NCBI RefSeq assembly: GCF_012272835.1
Contig: NZ_JAAWWK010000005.1
Coordinates: 146,125-210,124 of the forward strand
Direction: 5' to 3'
From: Spongiibacter thalassae
GTDB lineage: Bacteria; Pseudomonadota; Gammaproteobacteria; Pseudomonadales; Spongiibacteraceae
DNA length: 64,000 nucleotides
Shown: positions 1 through 9,389 of the stretch, in pieces
Position numbering within the stretch: position 1 is the first letter of the stretch
Layout of the letters: each line of letters starts with the position of its first letter
The notes under the pieces: model-generated
What the model was told of the DNA's origin: nothing
The model's database searches: none
What the model saw: the letters and a program-made list of their open reading frames with translations, nothing else
Program-made: the position numbers and the translations under genes

Positions 1-426
1 ACCGCCGGAAACCTGCATTACTGCCAGCGTTTTGCCCTGGGTGGGTCGCACTGCGCCAATTGCCAGCGGAATCCAGTCGATCTGCGCCTTCATAATGCCG
101 GTCATCGCGCCGTGCCGCTCGGGAGAGCACCACACCATGCCCTCTGCCCACTCCGCCAACTGCCGCAACTCTTGAACCTTGGGGTGAGAGGCATCCTCGG
201 CATCCGGCAACGGCAGGCCCCGAGGGTCGAAAATACGGGTTTCCGCGCCAAAATGCTCCAGCAGGCGCGCCGCTTCCTGAGTGAGCAAACGGCTAAACGA
301 CCGCTCCCGCAGTGAACCGTAAAGCAGCAAAATACGTGGAGGGTGAGTGGATGAAGGCGCGGCAAACAGGGCCTCGCGGTCAATGTCGTGCAGAGAATCC
401 GCCTGAATATTGGGTAGATCAGTCAT
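1..426 (-). CDS. arsH: ArsH-type NADPH-dependent FMN reductase (partial, 3' end outside window)
   Basis: Reading the minus strand from the ATG at 424-426 gives 142 codons with no stop before the window edge, so the gene is cut at its C-terminus. ArsH is a cytosolic flavoprotein of the flavodoxin-like fold; family members oxidise trivalent organoarsenicals or reduce quinones and often sit in ars operons. The recognisable ArsH sequence includes the FMN-loop [10 protein letters not shown] near residue 37, the stretch [10 protein letters not shown], and the block [15 protein letters not shown] followed by QIDWIPL. No other ars gene is visible here; any partner would lie to the left. The N-terminal extension of about 30 residues before the Rossmann-like strand is normal for ArsH. 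Confidence 0.9.
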   Translation of the reverse strand, partial: MTDLPNIQADSLHDIDREALFAAPSSTHPPRILLLYGSLRERSFSRLLTQEAARLLEHFGAETRIFDPRGLPLPDAEDASHPKVQELRQLAEWAEGMVWCSPERHGAMTGIMKAQIDWIPLAIGAVRPTQGKTLAVMQVSGG

Positions 427-595
427 GGTTCATGTTCGGCTAATTTCAGAATAGGGCTATTGTAGGGGGTGGGGGAGGTGTTGTCTTGCACGCTGGGTGT
501 ATGAGGATATCTCAAGGGTGAAATTTAATACTGATTATACATACAGCTTTTGTTAATATTGAGAGCAGGCAGCAACGAAACAAGGAGGGGTTCAT

Positions 596-895
596 ATGCT
601 GAATGCAAGTCAGGTTCCAGACTGGACAGTCGGTGACAGCATAGAAGAATGGTGGTCTGAGATGGCCGGGCAGGGAGTGGCTTTTCATCCAGATGATATG
701 CCAGACACGATAGTGTTCCAGGATAGTGGCAGGTCGTGTTTTGGCACAGACGCGTGCACGAAGCTGGAGCGAATACTGTCGAGTATGCTGAATATTCATG
801 GCGACGAGGTTTATGACGTCGGGCAGGCTGCCATCATGGGTATGCTGGGCTGGGCGGAGTCGCCGGATAAGTCTGAATGGGTCAGGTCTGGCTAA
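596..895 (+). CDS. Small hypothetical protein (99 aa)
   Basis: I do not recognise this family. A strong Shine-Dalgarno AAGGAGG lies about 7 bases before the ATG, which supports real translation. The product is acidic and soluble, has two cysteines about five residues apart in the middle (SCFGTDAC) and no signal peptide or membrane segment. It is divergent from arsH and its stop overlaps the stop of vsr by 4 bases on the other strand. It may belong to the host flank rather than the restriction module. Confidence 0.6.
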   Translation: MLNASQVPDWTVGDSIEEWWSEMAGQGVAFHPDDMPDTIVFQDSGRSCFGTDACTKLERILSSMLNIHGDEVYDVGQAAIMGMLGWAESPDKSEWVRSG

Positions 896-1353
896 TCCGG
901 AGTTCTCCCGGTGATTTCGGCGTCCATCGTGTCGAACTGTATCCAGCGGGTGGTGGTTTCAATTACCTGCTCCAGGCCCAGTCGAGTTTTCCCTTTTAAA
1001 GAGCACTCCCAGATTGTCAGTGTTTTCCAACCCAGACGCCGGTATTGCGCGATGTTTCGTTGGTCGCGAAGTTTGTTTTCGGTGATTTTTTTGTGCCAAA
1101 ACTCCTTGCGCGTAGACGGCCATTTGAACAGGTGACAGTCGTGGCAGTGCCAAAAGCAACCATTTAATAAAACTATTGCGGAGTACTTAGGGAGCACAAG
1201 ATCGGGTTTGCCTGGCAGTCGTTTGTAATGCAAACAGTAGCGAAATCCTCGTTTATGCAAAGCCAAGCGAATCTGCAATTCAGGCTTGGTGTCTTTTCCG
1301 CGAATGCCGGACATCATGCGTAAACGGGTTTGAGAATTGACAGTGTCAGTCAT
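892..1353 (-). CDS. vsr: Very short patch repair endonuclease (Vsr)
   Basis: Vsr nicks DNA 5' of the T in T:G mismatches that arise when 5-methylcytosine deaminates within Dcm-type sites. Visible family signatures are the N-terminal TRLRMMSGIRGKDTKPE helix, the core GKPDLVLPKY with the catalytic Asp, the zinc-binding cluster GCFWHCHDCHLFKWP, and the later WKTLTIWEC strand. At 153 aa it matches the usual length. It is the last gene of a minus-strand set, 29 bases after the EcoRII-like nuclease, and completes a methylate/cut/repair module. The Shine-Dalgarno upstream of the ATG is weak, so translation may depend on coupling to the upstream gene. Confidence 0.93.
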   Translation of the reverse strand: MTDTVNSQTRLRMMSGIRGKDTKPELQIRLALHKRGFRYCLHYKRLPGKPDLVLPKYSAIVLLNGCFWHCHDCHLFKWPSTRKEFWHKKITENKLRDQRNIAQYRRLGWKTLTIWECSLKGKTRLGLEQVIETTTRWIQFDTMDAEITGRTPD

Positions 1354-1382
1354 ATTTTCATTGGTGGGTCGCTCGGGGATGG

Positions 1383-2561
1383 CTAAATTGCTTTCGTTTC
1401 TTCGATAAATCGAGTCAGTGTATAGAGGTGTTCCCTGATGGAGCTTGGAAAAGACTTATGTATAGGAGAAGGAACAACGAGTTTGACTTTTTCACTTGTC
1501 ATTTCTCGAAATTGGTTTTCAGATACACCTTGTTGTAGTGTGAATAGATACGATGTTTCTATTTTTCGGGCTTCATTGAGGATTTGACGCCAACGGTCTT
1601 TTACCGTGGTTTTGACGGCCAGTACCCGTAGCTTTTCAGTGGGGAAGTTGGGGTCATGGTACTCGTCACAGCCCGGAAATAAGAAGTCTGGCTTTTTATT
1701 TTCTTCCGTACGACATTGGACGCCAAAAAGGGTCAGCCCTTCTTCTTTAAATATGTTTTCCAAATGTAGCTCAAGAGACTTTCCTGATCTCGATTTACGT
1801 CGATTTGATATCGAGTTAGCGAGCTTGATGAAACTTTCTACGTCATCAAAACCCTGTTTTATTAGCGGGATCGTGTGGTGATGTTCAATGAGTTTAAATA
1901 AATCAAATTCATGGCTTCTTCTCTTCAATATCCGCTCATCGGCAGTTAGGTCTGCATGGAGGCCCTGTTCGAATAAGTGGTTAATGATCGCAGCCCCTGA
2001 GGGAAATTCTTCATTCCACTCTCTAGGATATTTGTCCGATTTTATCGGACTTTCAAGTATCGCTCCTTCGAATATTATATCTCCTCGCTCAAAGTAAGTG
2101 GATTGTGGATCTATTTCACCAATGCGTTCTTCTAGATAGTTTTCCTCATTTATGTCGCGACAAACCCAGGCCTTCATGTATTCGGAGTCGCCACTTCCGC
2201 AGTTGTTGAAGGCGAAAATTGCGATCGAACCGGTCTTTTCAGGGTCTTGTAGCGGTGTGTACTTGGTGCCTTGGTTCCAGCGAGTTATACGCTTCTCATT
2301 TCTGCTTTTTTGATTATAGTATATTGCACGAAGTACTTGTTCCGGTACGGAGTCGGATTCTATGGAAGCCTTGAAGAACGCCTCGGGGTTACTTACGTCT
2401 TTTCTGCCGATACTTGGGAAGATCGAGCTGAGGACTGATTTCGGAAAATAAATACCGGCTTGGTGGCTCTTTGTGGCGCCTGTGTCGTTAGCAGACAGGC
2501 GCTTTATGTAGACCATCCAGTCTTCACTCGCGATTTGGGTAATCCAGTTTTTAAAGTCCAT
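1383..2561 (-). CDS. EcoRII-family type II restriction endonuclease
   Basis: EcoRII enzymes are homodimeric type IIE nucleases that need two CCWGG sites: an N-terminal B3-like domain binds an effector site and the C-terminal PD-(D/E)XK domain cuts. Here the N-terminal half (about 1-200) has the EcoRII-N pattern and the C-terminal part shows the catalytic series LELHLENIF, KPDFLFPG, and LAVKTTVKDRW ahead of a conserved RQILNEA helix. Specificity for CCWGG is inferred from the Dcm-like partner and Vsr. The ATG at 2561 is chosen; a GTG at 2570 adds three residues and neither has a strong ribosome site. It lies 112 bases downstream of the methyltransferase on the same strand, so the cognate methylase is made first. 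Its base composition is clearly more AT-rich than that of genes to the right. Confidence 0.88.
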   Translation of the reverse strand: MDFKNWITQIASEDWMVYIKRLSANDTGATKSHQAGIYFPKSVLSSIFPSIGRKDVSNPEAFFKASIESDSVPEQVLRAIYYNQKSRNEKRITRWNQGTKYTPLQDPEKTGSIAIFAFNNCGSGDSEYMKAWVCRDINEENYLEERIGEIDPQSTYFERGDIIFEGAILESPIKSDKYPREWNEEFPSGAAIINHLFEQGLHADLTADERILKRRSHEFDLFKLIEHHHTIPLIKQGFDDVESFIKLANSISNRRKSRSGKSLELHLENIFKEEGLTLFGVQCRTEENKKPDFLFPGCDEYHDPNFPTEKLRVLAVKTTVKDRWRQILNEARKIETSYLFTLQQGVSENQFREMTSEKVKLVVPSPIHKSFPSSIREHLYTLTRFIEETKAI

Positions 2562-2673
2562 TTTGTGCACCGATTCACTATAGTGGGAAGTTATCTTGAT
2601 GTCGTATTCTCGGCTTCGTCTTTTGCTTTAATGCCCGTGTGAATTAAAAATCTGGTGTTTACAGGTTTATTGT

Positions 2674-3885
2674 CTAGTTTTGTGAGATATACGGCTTCAT
2701 GACTCTGGCTACTTCCTTAAATGCGGGCATTACAACTGAATTGCCAAATTGCTTATATGCTCGAGTGTCCGAAACAGGAATCCTGTAAGTGTCGGGAAGA
2801 CCCATAAGGCGAGCGCATTCTCTTGGAGTAAGGCGTCGCGGATTCTTTGGTCCTCGTTTGATGAGTATTTCCGAGCCATCTTTGTAATATCTCGCGGAAA
2901 GGGTCCTCGACACATCGTCCGGGCCAATCAGTCCAAATCCAAATCCATTTCCTTTAGCGGTGTGTTTTTCCTTGTAGGCTTTCAGGTACGACCAGAGTTT
3001 CGTACTGAGGATATATTTTTCATTTACGCACCCTTTCTCATGGTCAAAAAAACGGCTGCCATCCCATTCGAGGTAAGGTTCGCTACCGTCCTCCTTGTGA
3101 AGTACTTCACCCATTCGAAAACTGCCCTTCTCAGGAAGTTCAAGTGCATCCCAGGAAAAAGGAGTGGGTTCGCGAAAGCCAACTATAGCGATTCGCTCTC
3201 TGTGCTGAGGAACAAAGTGCTGGCCGTCAATTATCCGAGTGTGGATCTGGTATCCCAGCTCTTCCTGTAAAGTGTGTTTGATTACGGAGAAGGTTCTGCC
3301 TTTGTCATGAGATTGTAAATTTTTGACATTTTCCAGCAAGAATGCGCGTGGACGCTTTTCCTTTATGATGCGCGCTACATCGAAAAATAGTGTGCCTTGT
3401 GCATCGCATGCAAATCCGTGTGCCCGATTCAGGGAGTTCTTTTTTGATACCCCAGCGATAGAAAACGGCTGGCATGGGAAGCCTGCCAGAAGTACATCAT
3501 GGTCCGGGATGTCTGAGACATCAACTTGGGTTATGTCGCCATGCAAAGCATGGGTGTCGCCGAAATTGGCCAGGTACGTTCGCTGCGCGTAACTATCCCA
3601 TTCGCTGGTAAAAACACACTCGCCACCTATTGACTCAAACGCAATCCTTAGTCCCCCGATTCCGGCAAATAAGTCGATAAACTTGAACTCACCGGGTTCT
3701 CGCCGGGCGTGGAAGGGGAGTAGTATCTGTTTTAGTCGATCTACGACGTAGGGTCGAGGCTCATTTTCCTTTACTAGCCAGCGCCCTAGAGTGCTGGTGT
3801 CTATCTCGAGCGCGCAGGCCAAATCCTTCCGGCTATACACTTTCAAAGCATCATTCAAATACAAATGTACGCTGTCGCTGCTCAT
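2674..3885 (-). CDS. dcm: DNA (cytosine-5)-methyltransferase, Dcm / M.EcoRII type
   Basis: Transfers a methyl group from SAM to cytosine C5, predicted at CCWGG. Motif I FIDLFAGIGGLR, motif IV GFPCQPFSIAGVSKK with the catalytic Cys, motif VI ENVKN, motif VIII QHRERIAIVGF, and the C-terminal GNSVVMPAF motif X are all intact. The wording after motif IV (NSLNRAHGF) is close to Dcm and M.EcoRII rather than to HpaII-type enzymes. The first 60 residues form an HTH-like segment (SRKDLACALEIDTSTLGRWL), as in M.EcoRII, where the N-terminus represses its own promoter. The ATG at 3885 has GGAG six bases upstream and is preferred to the in-frame GTG at 3897. Two inverted repeats lie just upstream. Confidence 0.93.
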   Translation of the reverse strand: MSSDSVHLYLNDALKVYSRKDLACALEIDTSTLGRWLVKENEPRPYVVDRLKQILLPFHARREPGEFKFIDLFAGIGGLRIAFESIGGECVFTSEWDSYAQRTYLANFGDTHALHGDITQVDVSDIPDHDVLLAGFPCQPFSIAGVSKKNSLNRAHGFACDAQGTLFFDVARIIKEKRPRAFLLENVKNLQSHDKGRTFSVIKHTLQEELGYQIHTRIIDGQHFVPQHRERIAIVGFREPTPFSWDALELPEKGSFRMGEVLHKEDGSEPYLEWDGSRFFDHEKGCVNEKYILSTKLWSYLKAYKEKHTAKGNGFGFGLIGPDDVSRTLSARYYKDGSEILIKRGPKNPRRLTPRECARLMGLPDTYRIPVSDTRAYKQFGNSVVMPAFKEVARVMKPYISQN

Positions 3886-3912
3886 GACTATCTCCACCCG
3901 GCGGGAATTATT

Positions 3913-3954
3913 ATTGCATTTTGCAATATTTTGTGGACTGTATGCTAATACAGT
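3913..3954 (-). promoter_or_regulatory. Paired inverted repeats upstream of the methyltransferase (candidate autoregulatory operator)
   Basis: Two short dyads sit 28-69 bases before the methyltransferase ATG: ATTGCA-TTT-TGCAAT (3913-3927) and ACTGTA-TGCTAA-TACAGT (3937-3954). Both have perfect 6-bp arms. The M.EcoRII group is known to repress its own transcription through its N-terminal HTH, so these are plausible targets; the assignment is inference. Confidence 0.4.
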
Positions 3955-4079
3955 AGTTTTGTGGGGTACAAGATTTTTTTGGAGTTATTGTTGCGCGAGG
4001 TTTGCTTGATGCGGCTCAAGTGGTCGTGCAAGCGAGGCGGAGTGACAGTGATCCTCGCTTGCTGGTGGTTTGCTTCGGG

Positions 4080-5108
4080 TCAGTCTTCCCCAACCTTCAC
4101 CACAACCTTCCCAAAATTTCTCCCCTCCAGTAGATCAAAAAACGCCTGGGGCGCATTTTCCAGGCCGGTTACGGGGTGTTCCTTGTACTGGATTTTGCCT
4201 TCGGCAAGCCATTGCTGCATGTCTTTGGCGAATTCCGGGTAGCGGGGGCCGTAGTCGTCAAAGATGATAAAGCCCCTCATGGTCATGCGCTTCACCAGGA
4301 TGGTCTGCATTAGCAGGGCCATGCGGTCGGGGCCATCGGGCAGGCTGGTGGCGTTGTACATGGCGATCAGGCCGCACACGGGGATGCGCGCGCCGGTGTT
4401 GAACAGTGGCAGCACGCCGTCGAACACTTTACCGCCCACGTTTTCGAAGTAGATGTCGATGCCGTCGGGGCAGGCTTGTTTGAGTTGTTTGGCGAAGTCG
4501 TCGGCATGGTGGTCGATGCAGGCATCGAAGCCGAGGGTGTCAACGGCGTAGCGGCATTTTTCTGCGCCGCCGGCTACACCGACCACGCGACAGCCTTTGA
4601 TTTTGCCGATTTGGCCGACGGTAGCGCCTACGGGGCCGGTTGCCGAAGCGACCACCAGGGTTTCGCCGGGCTGGGGCTTGCCGATGTCGAGCAGGCCCAT
4701 GTAGGCGGTGAAGCCGGGCATACCCATAATGCCCAGAGCGTAGGAGGGGGCTGGGGGATTGTCGCCGAGTGGCATGAGTTCGCTGCCGTCGGAAATGGCG
4801 TATTCCTGCCAGCCGTTCATCGACAGTACCCAGTCGCCTTCCTTGAAATTCGGGTTGTTGCTTTGCACGACGCGGCTGACGGTGCCGGCCGTCATTACCG
4901 CACCGATGGCGACGGGATCGGCGTAGGATTTGGCGTCGCTCATGCGGCCACGCATGTAGGGGTCGAGTGACAGGTATATGGTGCGCAGCAGCACCTCATT
5001 GTCGCCGGGCTGGGGGATGGGTTGCTCTTCCAGGCGGAAATTGTCGTTGTTGGGCGCGCCTACGGGGCGCGATGCCAGAACGATGCGGCGGTTTATTTGG
5101 GCTGTCAT
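4080..5108 (-). CDS. Zinc-free MDR oxidoreductase, CurA/YncB type (NADP-dependent)
   Basis: A cytosolic NADPH-dependent alkenal/one oxidoreductase of the medium-chain reductase superfamily; relatives reduce double bonds of curcumin, leukotriene/prostaglandin-like ketones and other enones. The 342-aa length fits. Visible family marks are the N-terminal RRIVLASRPVGAP, the substrate-loop motif SLDPYMRGRMSD, and the dinucleotide site VASATGPVGATVGQIGK; structural zinc cysteines are absent. A TetR regulator lies 80 bases upstream on the same strand, and a palindrome matching the one before that regulator sits 22 bases before this start, so repression relieved by an electrophile is likely. The physiological substrate cannot be read from sequence. 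Confidence 0.9.
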   Translation of the reverse strand: MTAQINRRIVLASRPVGAPNNDNFRLEEQPIPQPGDNEVLLRTIYLSLDPYMRGRMSDAKSYADPVAIGAVMTAGTVSRVVQSNNPNFKEGDWVLSMNGWQEYAISDGSELMPLGDNPPAPSYALGIMGMPGFTAYMGLLDIGKPQPGETLVVASATGPVGATVGQIGKIKGCRVVGVAGGAEKCRYAVDTLGFDACIDHHADDFAKQLKQACPDGIDIYFENVGGKVFDGVLPLFNTGARIPVCGLIAMYNATSLPDGPDRMALLMQTILVKRMTMRGFIIFDDYGPRYPEFAKDMQQWLAEGKIQYKEHPVTGLENAPQAFFDLLEGRNFGKVVVKVGED

Positions 5109-5130
5109 ACTTACTCCTTTGGTCTTCTAT

Positions 5131-5145
5131 TAGACCAGTCGTCTA
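5131..5145. promoter_or_regulatory. TetR operator 1: TAGAC-N5-GTCTA
   Basis: The palindrome TAGACCAGTCGTCTA lies 22 bases before the oxidoreductase start. An almost identical 15-mer, TAGACCGATCGTCTA, precedes the tetR gene, and both continue with GTA. Two copies in the two leader regions support a shared repressor site. Confidence 0.75.
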
Positions 5146-5188
5146 GTAATTTTTCCGTAGCTGTCTAGTGGCGTACTGCGGCCAGTGA

Positions 5189-5788
5189 CTACGGGGTGTT
5201 CAGAATGATTTCGGTACTGTGGTACGCGCGCTGAAGGGGCTGGGCGCTTTGCTGGAGCTTGGTCAGCAGGCTGGCGCCCAGCCACATTTGATAGAGCTGC
5301 GCGGCGCACTGGGTGGGGTCGGTAATGGTCAGCGAGCCATCGCGGTTCCCGCGCTCGATCAGGTCGGCGAGTTGCTGCACGGTTTTTTCGCTGGCGGCTT
5401 TCAGGCGCAGGCGAATGGGTTCAGACAGTTCGGCCACCTCGGCGCCGAGTTTAACCACCAGGCACTTGCCGCAGTCGCCCTCGGCGGATTCCCGGCGCAG
5501 CCATTCCTGCCAGTAGCGCAGTAGCTTGTCTTTGGCGTTGAGGCCTGGAGCGCTAAACAGTTGCTTCACTCGCTGTTGATAGTCGTCAAAATAATGATCG
5601 ACCAGGGCCTCGCCAAACTGTTCTTTGGATTTGAAGTAATAGTAGAAGGAGCCCTTGGGTACTCCGGCATGCACCAGCAGCTCGGCCAGGCCCACGGCGG
5701 AAAAGCCCTTTCGGCTAATCAGCGTGTAGCCCGCAGAGAGAATGCGTTGGTAGTTTTCGTTGTTGGCTTTTGCTGCAGGTGTGGTCAT
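5189..5788 (-). CDS. TetR/AcrR family repressor
   Basis: A 199-aa DNA-binding repressor. The N-terminal HTH is clear: RILSAGYTLISRKGFSAVG followed by the recognition-helix block GVPKGSFYYYFKSKEQF at about residues 47-63. The C-terminal ligand-binding part resembles the AcuR/NemR branch and contains a cysteine-bearing GDCGKCLV segment around residue 107, the kind of site used for sensing electrophiles in that branch; that role is inference. It is cotranscribed with or closely upstream of the enone reductase, and matching operators before both genes imply autorepression and control of the reductase. Confidence 0.92.
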   Translation of the reverse strand: MTTPAAKANNENYQRILSAGYTLISRKGFSAVGLAELLVHAGVPKGSFYYYFKSKEQFGEALVDHYFDDYQQRVKQLFSAPGLNAKDKLLRYWQEWLRRESAEGDCGKCLVVKLGAEVAELSEPIRLRLKAASEKTVQQLADLIERGNRDGSLTITDPTQCAAQLYQMWLGASLLTKLQQSAQPLQRAYHSTEIILNTP

Positions 5789-5808
5789 GGAGGGATGATG
5801 ACAGAGTG

Positions 5809-5823
5809 TAGACCGATCGTCTA
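5809..5823. promoter_or_regulatory. TetR operator 2: TAGAC-N5-GTCTA
   Basis: TAGACCGATCGTCTA sits 21 bases before the tetR ATG, at nearly the same distance as operator 1 from its gene. The arms are perfect and the flank GTA is shared, which supports autoregulation. Confidence 0.75.
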
Positions 5824-5927
5824 GTAGTGATGTTGCGGTGTGCGGGTGTAGGTGTTGCGGTGTTTTGGTATGGGTGTATTAGTCATGCCGCTGGGATAGT
5901 ATCCGCCACTTGTGTTGGCGATACGGA

Positions 5928-6956
5928 ATGACAGGTTTGGTGCAGATGGACGAAAAATTGGTGGATGCACAGGGACGGGTAGCGCTGGGTCGCTTCGATG
6001 CCCCCTGTAAAGAGGTGAACTATCTCGACTACGCATTGCGCACGGCGATGGACCGGCCCCGCAGCAAGCTGGCGCGCCGCTTCGCCGTCAATCAGTTTCA
6101 GTTTGTGGCGATAAGCAGCCCCCAGTTGCTTGTCGGGTTGGCTATTGTCGATCTCAAGTGGGTCAGCAATGCCTTTGTATATTGCTATTCACCGGAAACC
6201 GGCGACTTTGAGGAGGCGAGCTTCATTGTTCCTCTCGGCCGTCACACCCGCTTTGATAATCGTCCCAATGATGGCGTCAGTGCGTTCCGCTCGGGTCGCA
6301 ATCGCTTCACCATTACAGCCCGGCCCGGCGAGCGAGAGGTGTCGGTGGTGCTGAAGTCGGGCTTGCAGGTTGATGCCCACATTGATGAAGCCAGCCACTA
6401 TCAGCCCGTTGCAGTTGCGACGCGGGCCGGTTACCAGGGCTGGGCCTATACCCAAAAGGCGGCCGCGCGACCTGTTACTGGCCGGGTGAGCTGGCGGCAT
6501 CGACAGTATGATCTGGGAGAATTAGAGGCGCTGGGGTCAGTGGATTGGACCACGGGCTTTATGCGCCGGGAGACCTTTTGGAATTGGGCGAGTTTGTCGG
6601 CAAGGCTGCCTGATGGTCGCACACTCGGACTGAATTTTGCGGCGGGGGTAAATGATACCGGAGTAACGGAAAATGCGCTGTGGCTGGATGGTCGGCGTGT
6701 TGATTTGGCGACGGTAAATTTTGAGTTTGATCGTCAAAACCCCGATGGTGAATGGCAAATCAACGACTTTAACGATGATGTTCAGCTGCGTTTTGTGCCT
6801 ATTGGTGCGCGGCGTGAAAAGGTGAATGCGGGGCTGTTGGCGTCCAACTTCACTCAGCATTTCGGGCGTTTGTACGGGAAATTACGTATTGACAATAAAG
6901 CCATAGAAATCAATGGCTTGCTTGGTCTTGTGGAAGATCATTACGCAAAGTGGTGA
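5928..6956 (+). CDS. DUF2804 domain protein
   Basis: A single-domain DUF2804 protein of about 342 aa with no signal peptide. Typical marks are the opening [16 protein letters not shown], the [22 protein letters not shown] strand pair near residue 60, and [16 protein letters not shown] near residue 210, which is a signature of the family. The DUF2804 fold is beta-rich and related to lipocalin-like carotenoid/hydratase domains, but no reaction is established. The ATG at 5928 is chosen; ATG 5946 is also possible, and neither has a good ribosome site. It is divergent from the tetR gene and followed by the subtilase gene. Confidence 0.85.
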   Translation: MTGLVQMDEKLVDAQGRVALGRFDAPCKEVNYLDYALRTAMDRPRSKLARRFAVNQFQFVAISSPQLLVGLAIVDLKWVSNAFVYCYSPETGDFEEASFIVPLGRHTRFDNRPNDGVSAFRSGRNRFTITARPGEREVSVVLKSGLQVDAHIDEASHYQPVAVATRAGYQGWAYTQKAAARPVTGRVSWRHRQYDLGELEALGSVDWTTGFMRRETFWNWASLSARLPDGRTLGLNFAAGVNDTGVTENALWLDGRRVDLATVNFEFDRQNPDGEWQINDFNDDVQLRFVPIGARREKVNAGLLASNFTQHFGRLYGKLRIDNKAIEINGLLGLVEDHYAKW

Positions 6957-7137
6957 ACAGTTCACAACCTGTGCTCACGCGGGGTGTTTGGGGGTGAATC
7001 CGACGCTTTGTTATGCGCTGGTTAACAGTTTGTCACCAACAAGCTTGTATAGTGACGCTCGTGCACCGCTGTGTAATAAGACCTTTTACGATGCGGCAAA
7101 GGTGCGAGTAATGAAATCAAGCTGCGTGGAGCGCCCT

Positions 7138-8994
7138 ATGATTGTAAAAAAACCTCTAATAATAACGGCCATGTCGCTGGCTGTGTCCCTTACAGCTTGC
7201 GGGGGTGGCAGTGGCGGCTCAGCGTTGCCGGATACTCTGGCAGCCGCCGATGACGGGCGCGGGCTGGAATCGTCGATTTCCGACGGTATTGCGGCCGGTG
7301 AAGCGATTGATGGGCAGTATATTGTGCTGCTGCAAAAAGTAACTGAAGGGCCGCTGGCCGGACTGCCCCTGCATGCATTAATTGATACGCTGCTTGGGCA
7401 GGTGGGTGGCCAGTTACTCGGGGTGTACGAGCATGCTGTGACCGGTTTTGTCGCCCAGTTAAGTCCCGAGGCCGCCGCTGCGCTGGCCAACCTTCCCGTG
7501 GTGAAACTGGTTGAGCAAGACCAGACCGTGGCCATAGCCGCGGTGCAAAACAATGCCACCTGGGGACTGGATCGCATTGACCAGCCCGACCTGCCGCTGG
7601 ATGGTAGCTATCAATACAGTGTCGATGGCAGCGGCGTTCATATCTATGTGGTCGATACCGGTATTCGCACCAGCCACAACGAATTTGCCGGGCGGGTCGG
7701 AGTGGGGCGTAATTTTGTCTCTTCCGGTTTGCTGTTCGGTAGCACTGATCCCGAAGACACCGACGATTGTAACGGCCACGGCACCCACGTTGCCGGCACC
7801 TCGGCAGGCACGACCTGGGGTGTTGCCAAGGGCGCTATTGTGCATCCGGTGCGAGTGCTGGGTTGTAACGGTTCGGGCAGTAATTCCGGGGTGATCGCCG
7901 GTGTAGACTGGGTGGCGGCGAATCGGCAGATGCCCGCCGTGGCCAATATGAGTCTGGGCGGTGGCAACAGTGATGCGCTGGATGCAGCGGTGCGCGGGGC
8001 GATTAATGCCGGGGTCAGCTTTGTGGTTGCCGCGGGCAATGACAACGCCGATGCCTGCAGTGGCTCGCCTAACCGGGTAGCCGAGGCGATTACCGTGGGT
8101 TCAACGACCTCCGCCGACGCCCGCTCTTCATTCTCTAACAAAGGGAGTTGTGTCGATATCTTTGCGCCGGGTTCTTCGATCACCTCGGCCTGGTATCAGA
8201 GTGACAGCGACAGCAATACGATCAGCGGCACGTCGATGGCGGCGCCCCACGTTGCCGGCGCAGCGGCGCTGGTACTGGCGCAAAACGCTTCCGCATCGCC
8301 CGCACAGGTGTTCGCGACGGTGCTCCAGCAGGGCGAGGCCAACACCCTCACCGGTCTGGGCAGCGGCTCGCCCAACCTGATGCTGCAAACGGTGCCCGGT
8401 GATGTGACACCGGTAGATCAGCCGCCAGTGGCCTTGTTCAGTCAGAGCTGCGACGGACTGAGCTGCAGCTTTGATGCTTCAGCCTCCAGTGATGACAGCG
8501 CTATTGGCAGTTATGCCTGGAGCTTTGGTGATGGCACAAGTGCCGGCGGTGTGGGTGTAAGCCATGTGTACCAGAGCTATGGCGACTACACCGTAACGCT
8601 CACAGTAACCGATGACGCTGGCCAGGCGACAGCGGCAACGCAAACTGTCAGTGTGGTTGACCCCAATGCCGGGCCGTGCCCGGGCTGCGATCAGCGCAAT
8701 GGCAATTTGAGCGGCTCCAATGCGAGTGACTATGCGCCCAACACCGCTGGCTTCAGCAGTGACGGTGGCCAGTTCTACGGTTTACTTGAGGGCCCGGCCA
8801 ACGCTGACTTTGATCTGTATTTGGAGAAGTACACAACCAGCTTGTTCTTCAGCGGCTGGTCGTCGGTTGCCAGCAGCGAGAGTACGTCTTCCAATGAAGA
8901 GATCAACTACAATGGCAGTGCCGGTACTTACCGCTGGAGAGTGAAGTCTTACAGCGGTAGCGGCGACTACCAGCTCTATACCGACGCGCCCTGA
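7138..8994 (+). CDS. S8 subtilisin-like serine protease, lipoprotein, with PKD and PPC-like domains
   Basis: A secreted protease of 618 aa. The ATG at 7138 has GGAG six bases upstream and opens a lipoprotein signal ([12 protein letters not shown]), so the protein is probably anchored to the outer membrane. Order: signal 1-22; inhibitor I9-like propeptide about 55-145; S8 catalytic domain about 150-415; PKD domain about 428-508; C-terminal beta domain resembling PPC, ending in [19 protein letters not shown]. The triad is Asp173 (VVDTGI), His214 ([10 protein letters not shown]) and Ser366 ([11 protein letters not shown]). Longer in-frame starts (7111 or 6913) would bury the signal peptide. A strong hairpin follows the stop. 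Likely role: extracellular or surface protein digestion. Confidence 0.93.
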   Translation: MIVKKPLIITAMSLAVSLTACGGGSGGSALPDTLAAADDGRGLESSISDGIAAGEAIDGQYIVLLQKVTEGPLAGLPLHALIDTLLGQVGGQLLGVYEHAVTGFVAQLSPEAAAALANLPVVKLVEQDQTVAIAAVQNNATWGLDRIDQPDLPLDGSYQYSVDGSGVHIYVVDTGIRTSHNEFAGRVGVGRNFVSSGLLFGSTDPEDTDDCNGHGTHVAGTSAGTTWGVAKGAIVHPVRVLGCNGSGSNSGVIAGVDWVAANRQMPAVANMSLGGGNSDALDAAVRGAINAGVSFVVAAGNDNADACSGSPNRVAEAITVGSTTSADARSSFSNKGSCVDIFAPGSSITSAWYQSDSDSNTISGTSMAAPHVAGAAALVLAQNASASPAQVFATVLQQGEANTLTGLGSGSPNLMLQTVPGDVTPVDQPPVALFSQSCDGLSCSFDASASSDDSAIGSYAWSFGDGTSAGGVGVSHVYQSYGDYTVTLTVTDDAGQATAATQTVSVVDPNAGPCPGCDQRNGNLSGSNASDYAPNTAGFSSDGGQFYGLLEGPANADFDLYLEKYTTSLFFSGWSSVASSESTSSNEEINYNGSAGTYRWRVKSYSGSGDYQLYTDAP

Positions 8995-9011
8995 GCGGCG
9001 GTCGTTCCCTT

Positions 9012-9038
9012 CGGGGCTGGCATTCGCTGCCAGCCCCG
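9012..9038 (+). terminator. Hairpin after the subtilase gene
   Basis: Perfect arms CGGGGCTGGCA and TGCCAGCCCCG around a TTCGC loop, starting 17 bases after the subtilase stop, followed by a pyrimidine-rich but not T-only tract. Outside this hairpin, the interval 8995-9389 holds nothing I can call a gene. Confidence 0.7.
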
Positions 9039-9389
9039 GTCTTCCTCGTCCTTCATCACTTGTTTCTTTGGCTTGCTTTTCTGTGAGGTCTGCCCTCGTC
9101 CAAATGCAGTAGGCGTGGCGTCCGGTCTTGAAGGATATTTGTTCTCGCGTTTTATCTGTCTGAAATATAAGAATATTTTTCGCTTATGGCCGGTGCTTGT
9201 TGGCGCCGTCAGGAATCTGGTGTTGCAGGCTCTTAACAGATTCGGGAATACGCGCTAAGGTTGATGTAATACATGCTAACTTTTGCCAGTGCGCTGCCGA
9301 CACCAATCACAATAACAAGCGTGTCAGGGTGGGCTGAGAAAGTTTTCTTAATGTGTTTTCAATTAACGGATTGAAGCCCGGAGCCAGTG

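Noticed and set aside
102-383. 93-codon minus-strand frame in the first 400 bases
   Set aside because: It lies out of frame inside arsH, which is clearly the real gene.
9073-9258. Small 61-codon frame after the subtilase hairpin
   Set aside because: No ribosome site and composition like a spacer. Not supported as a gene.
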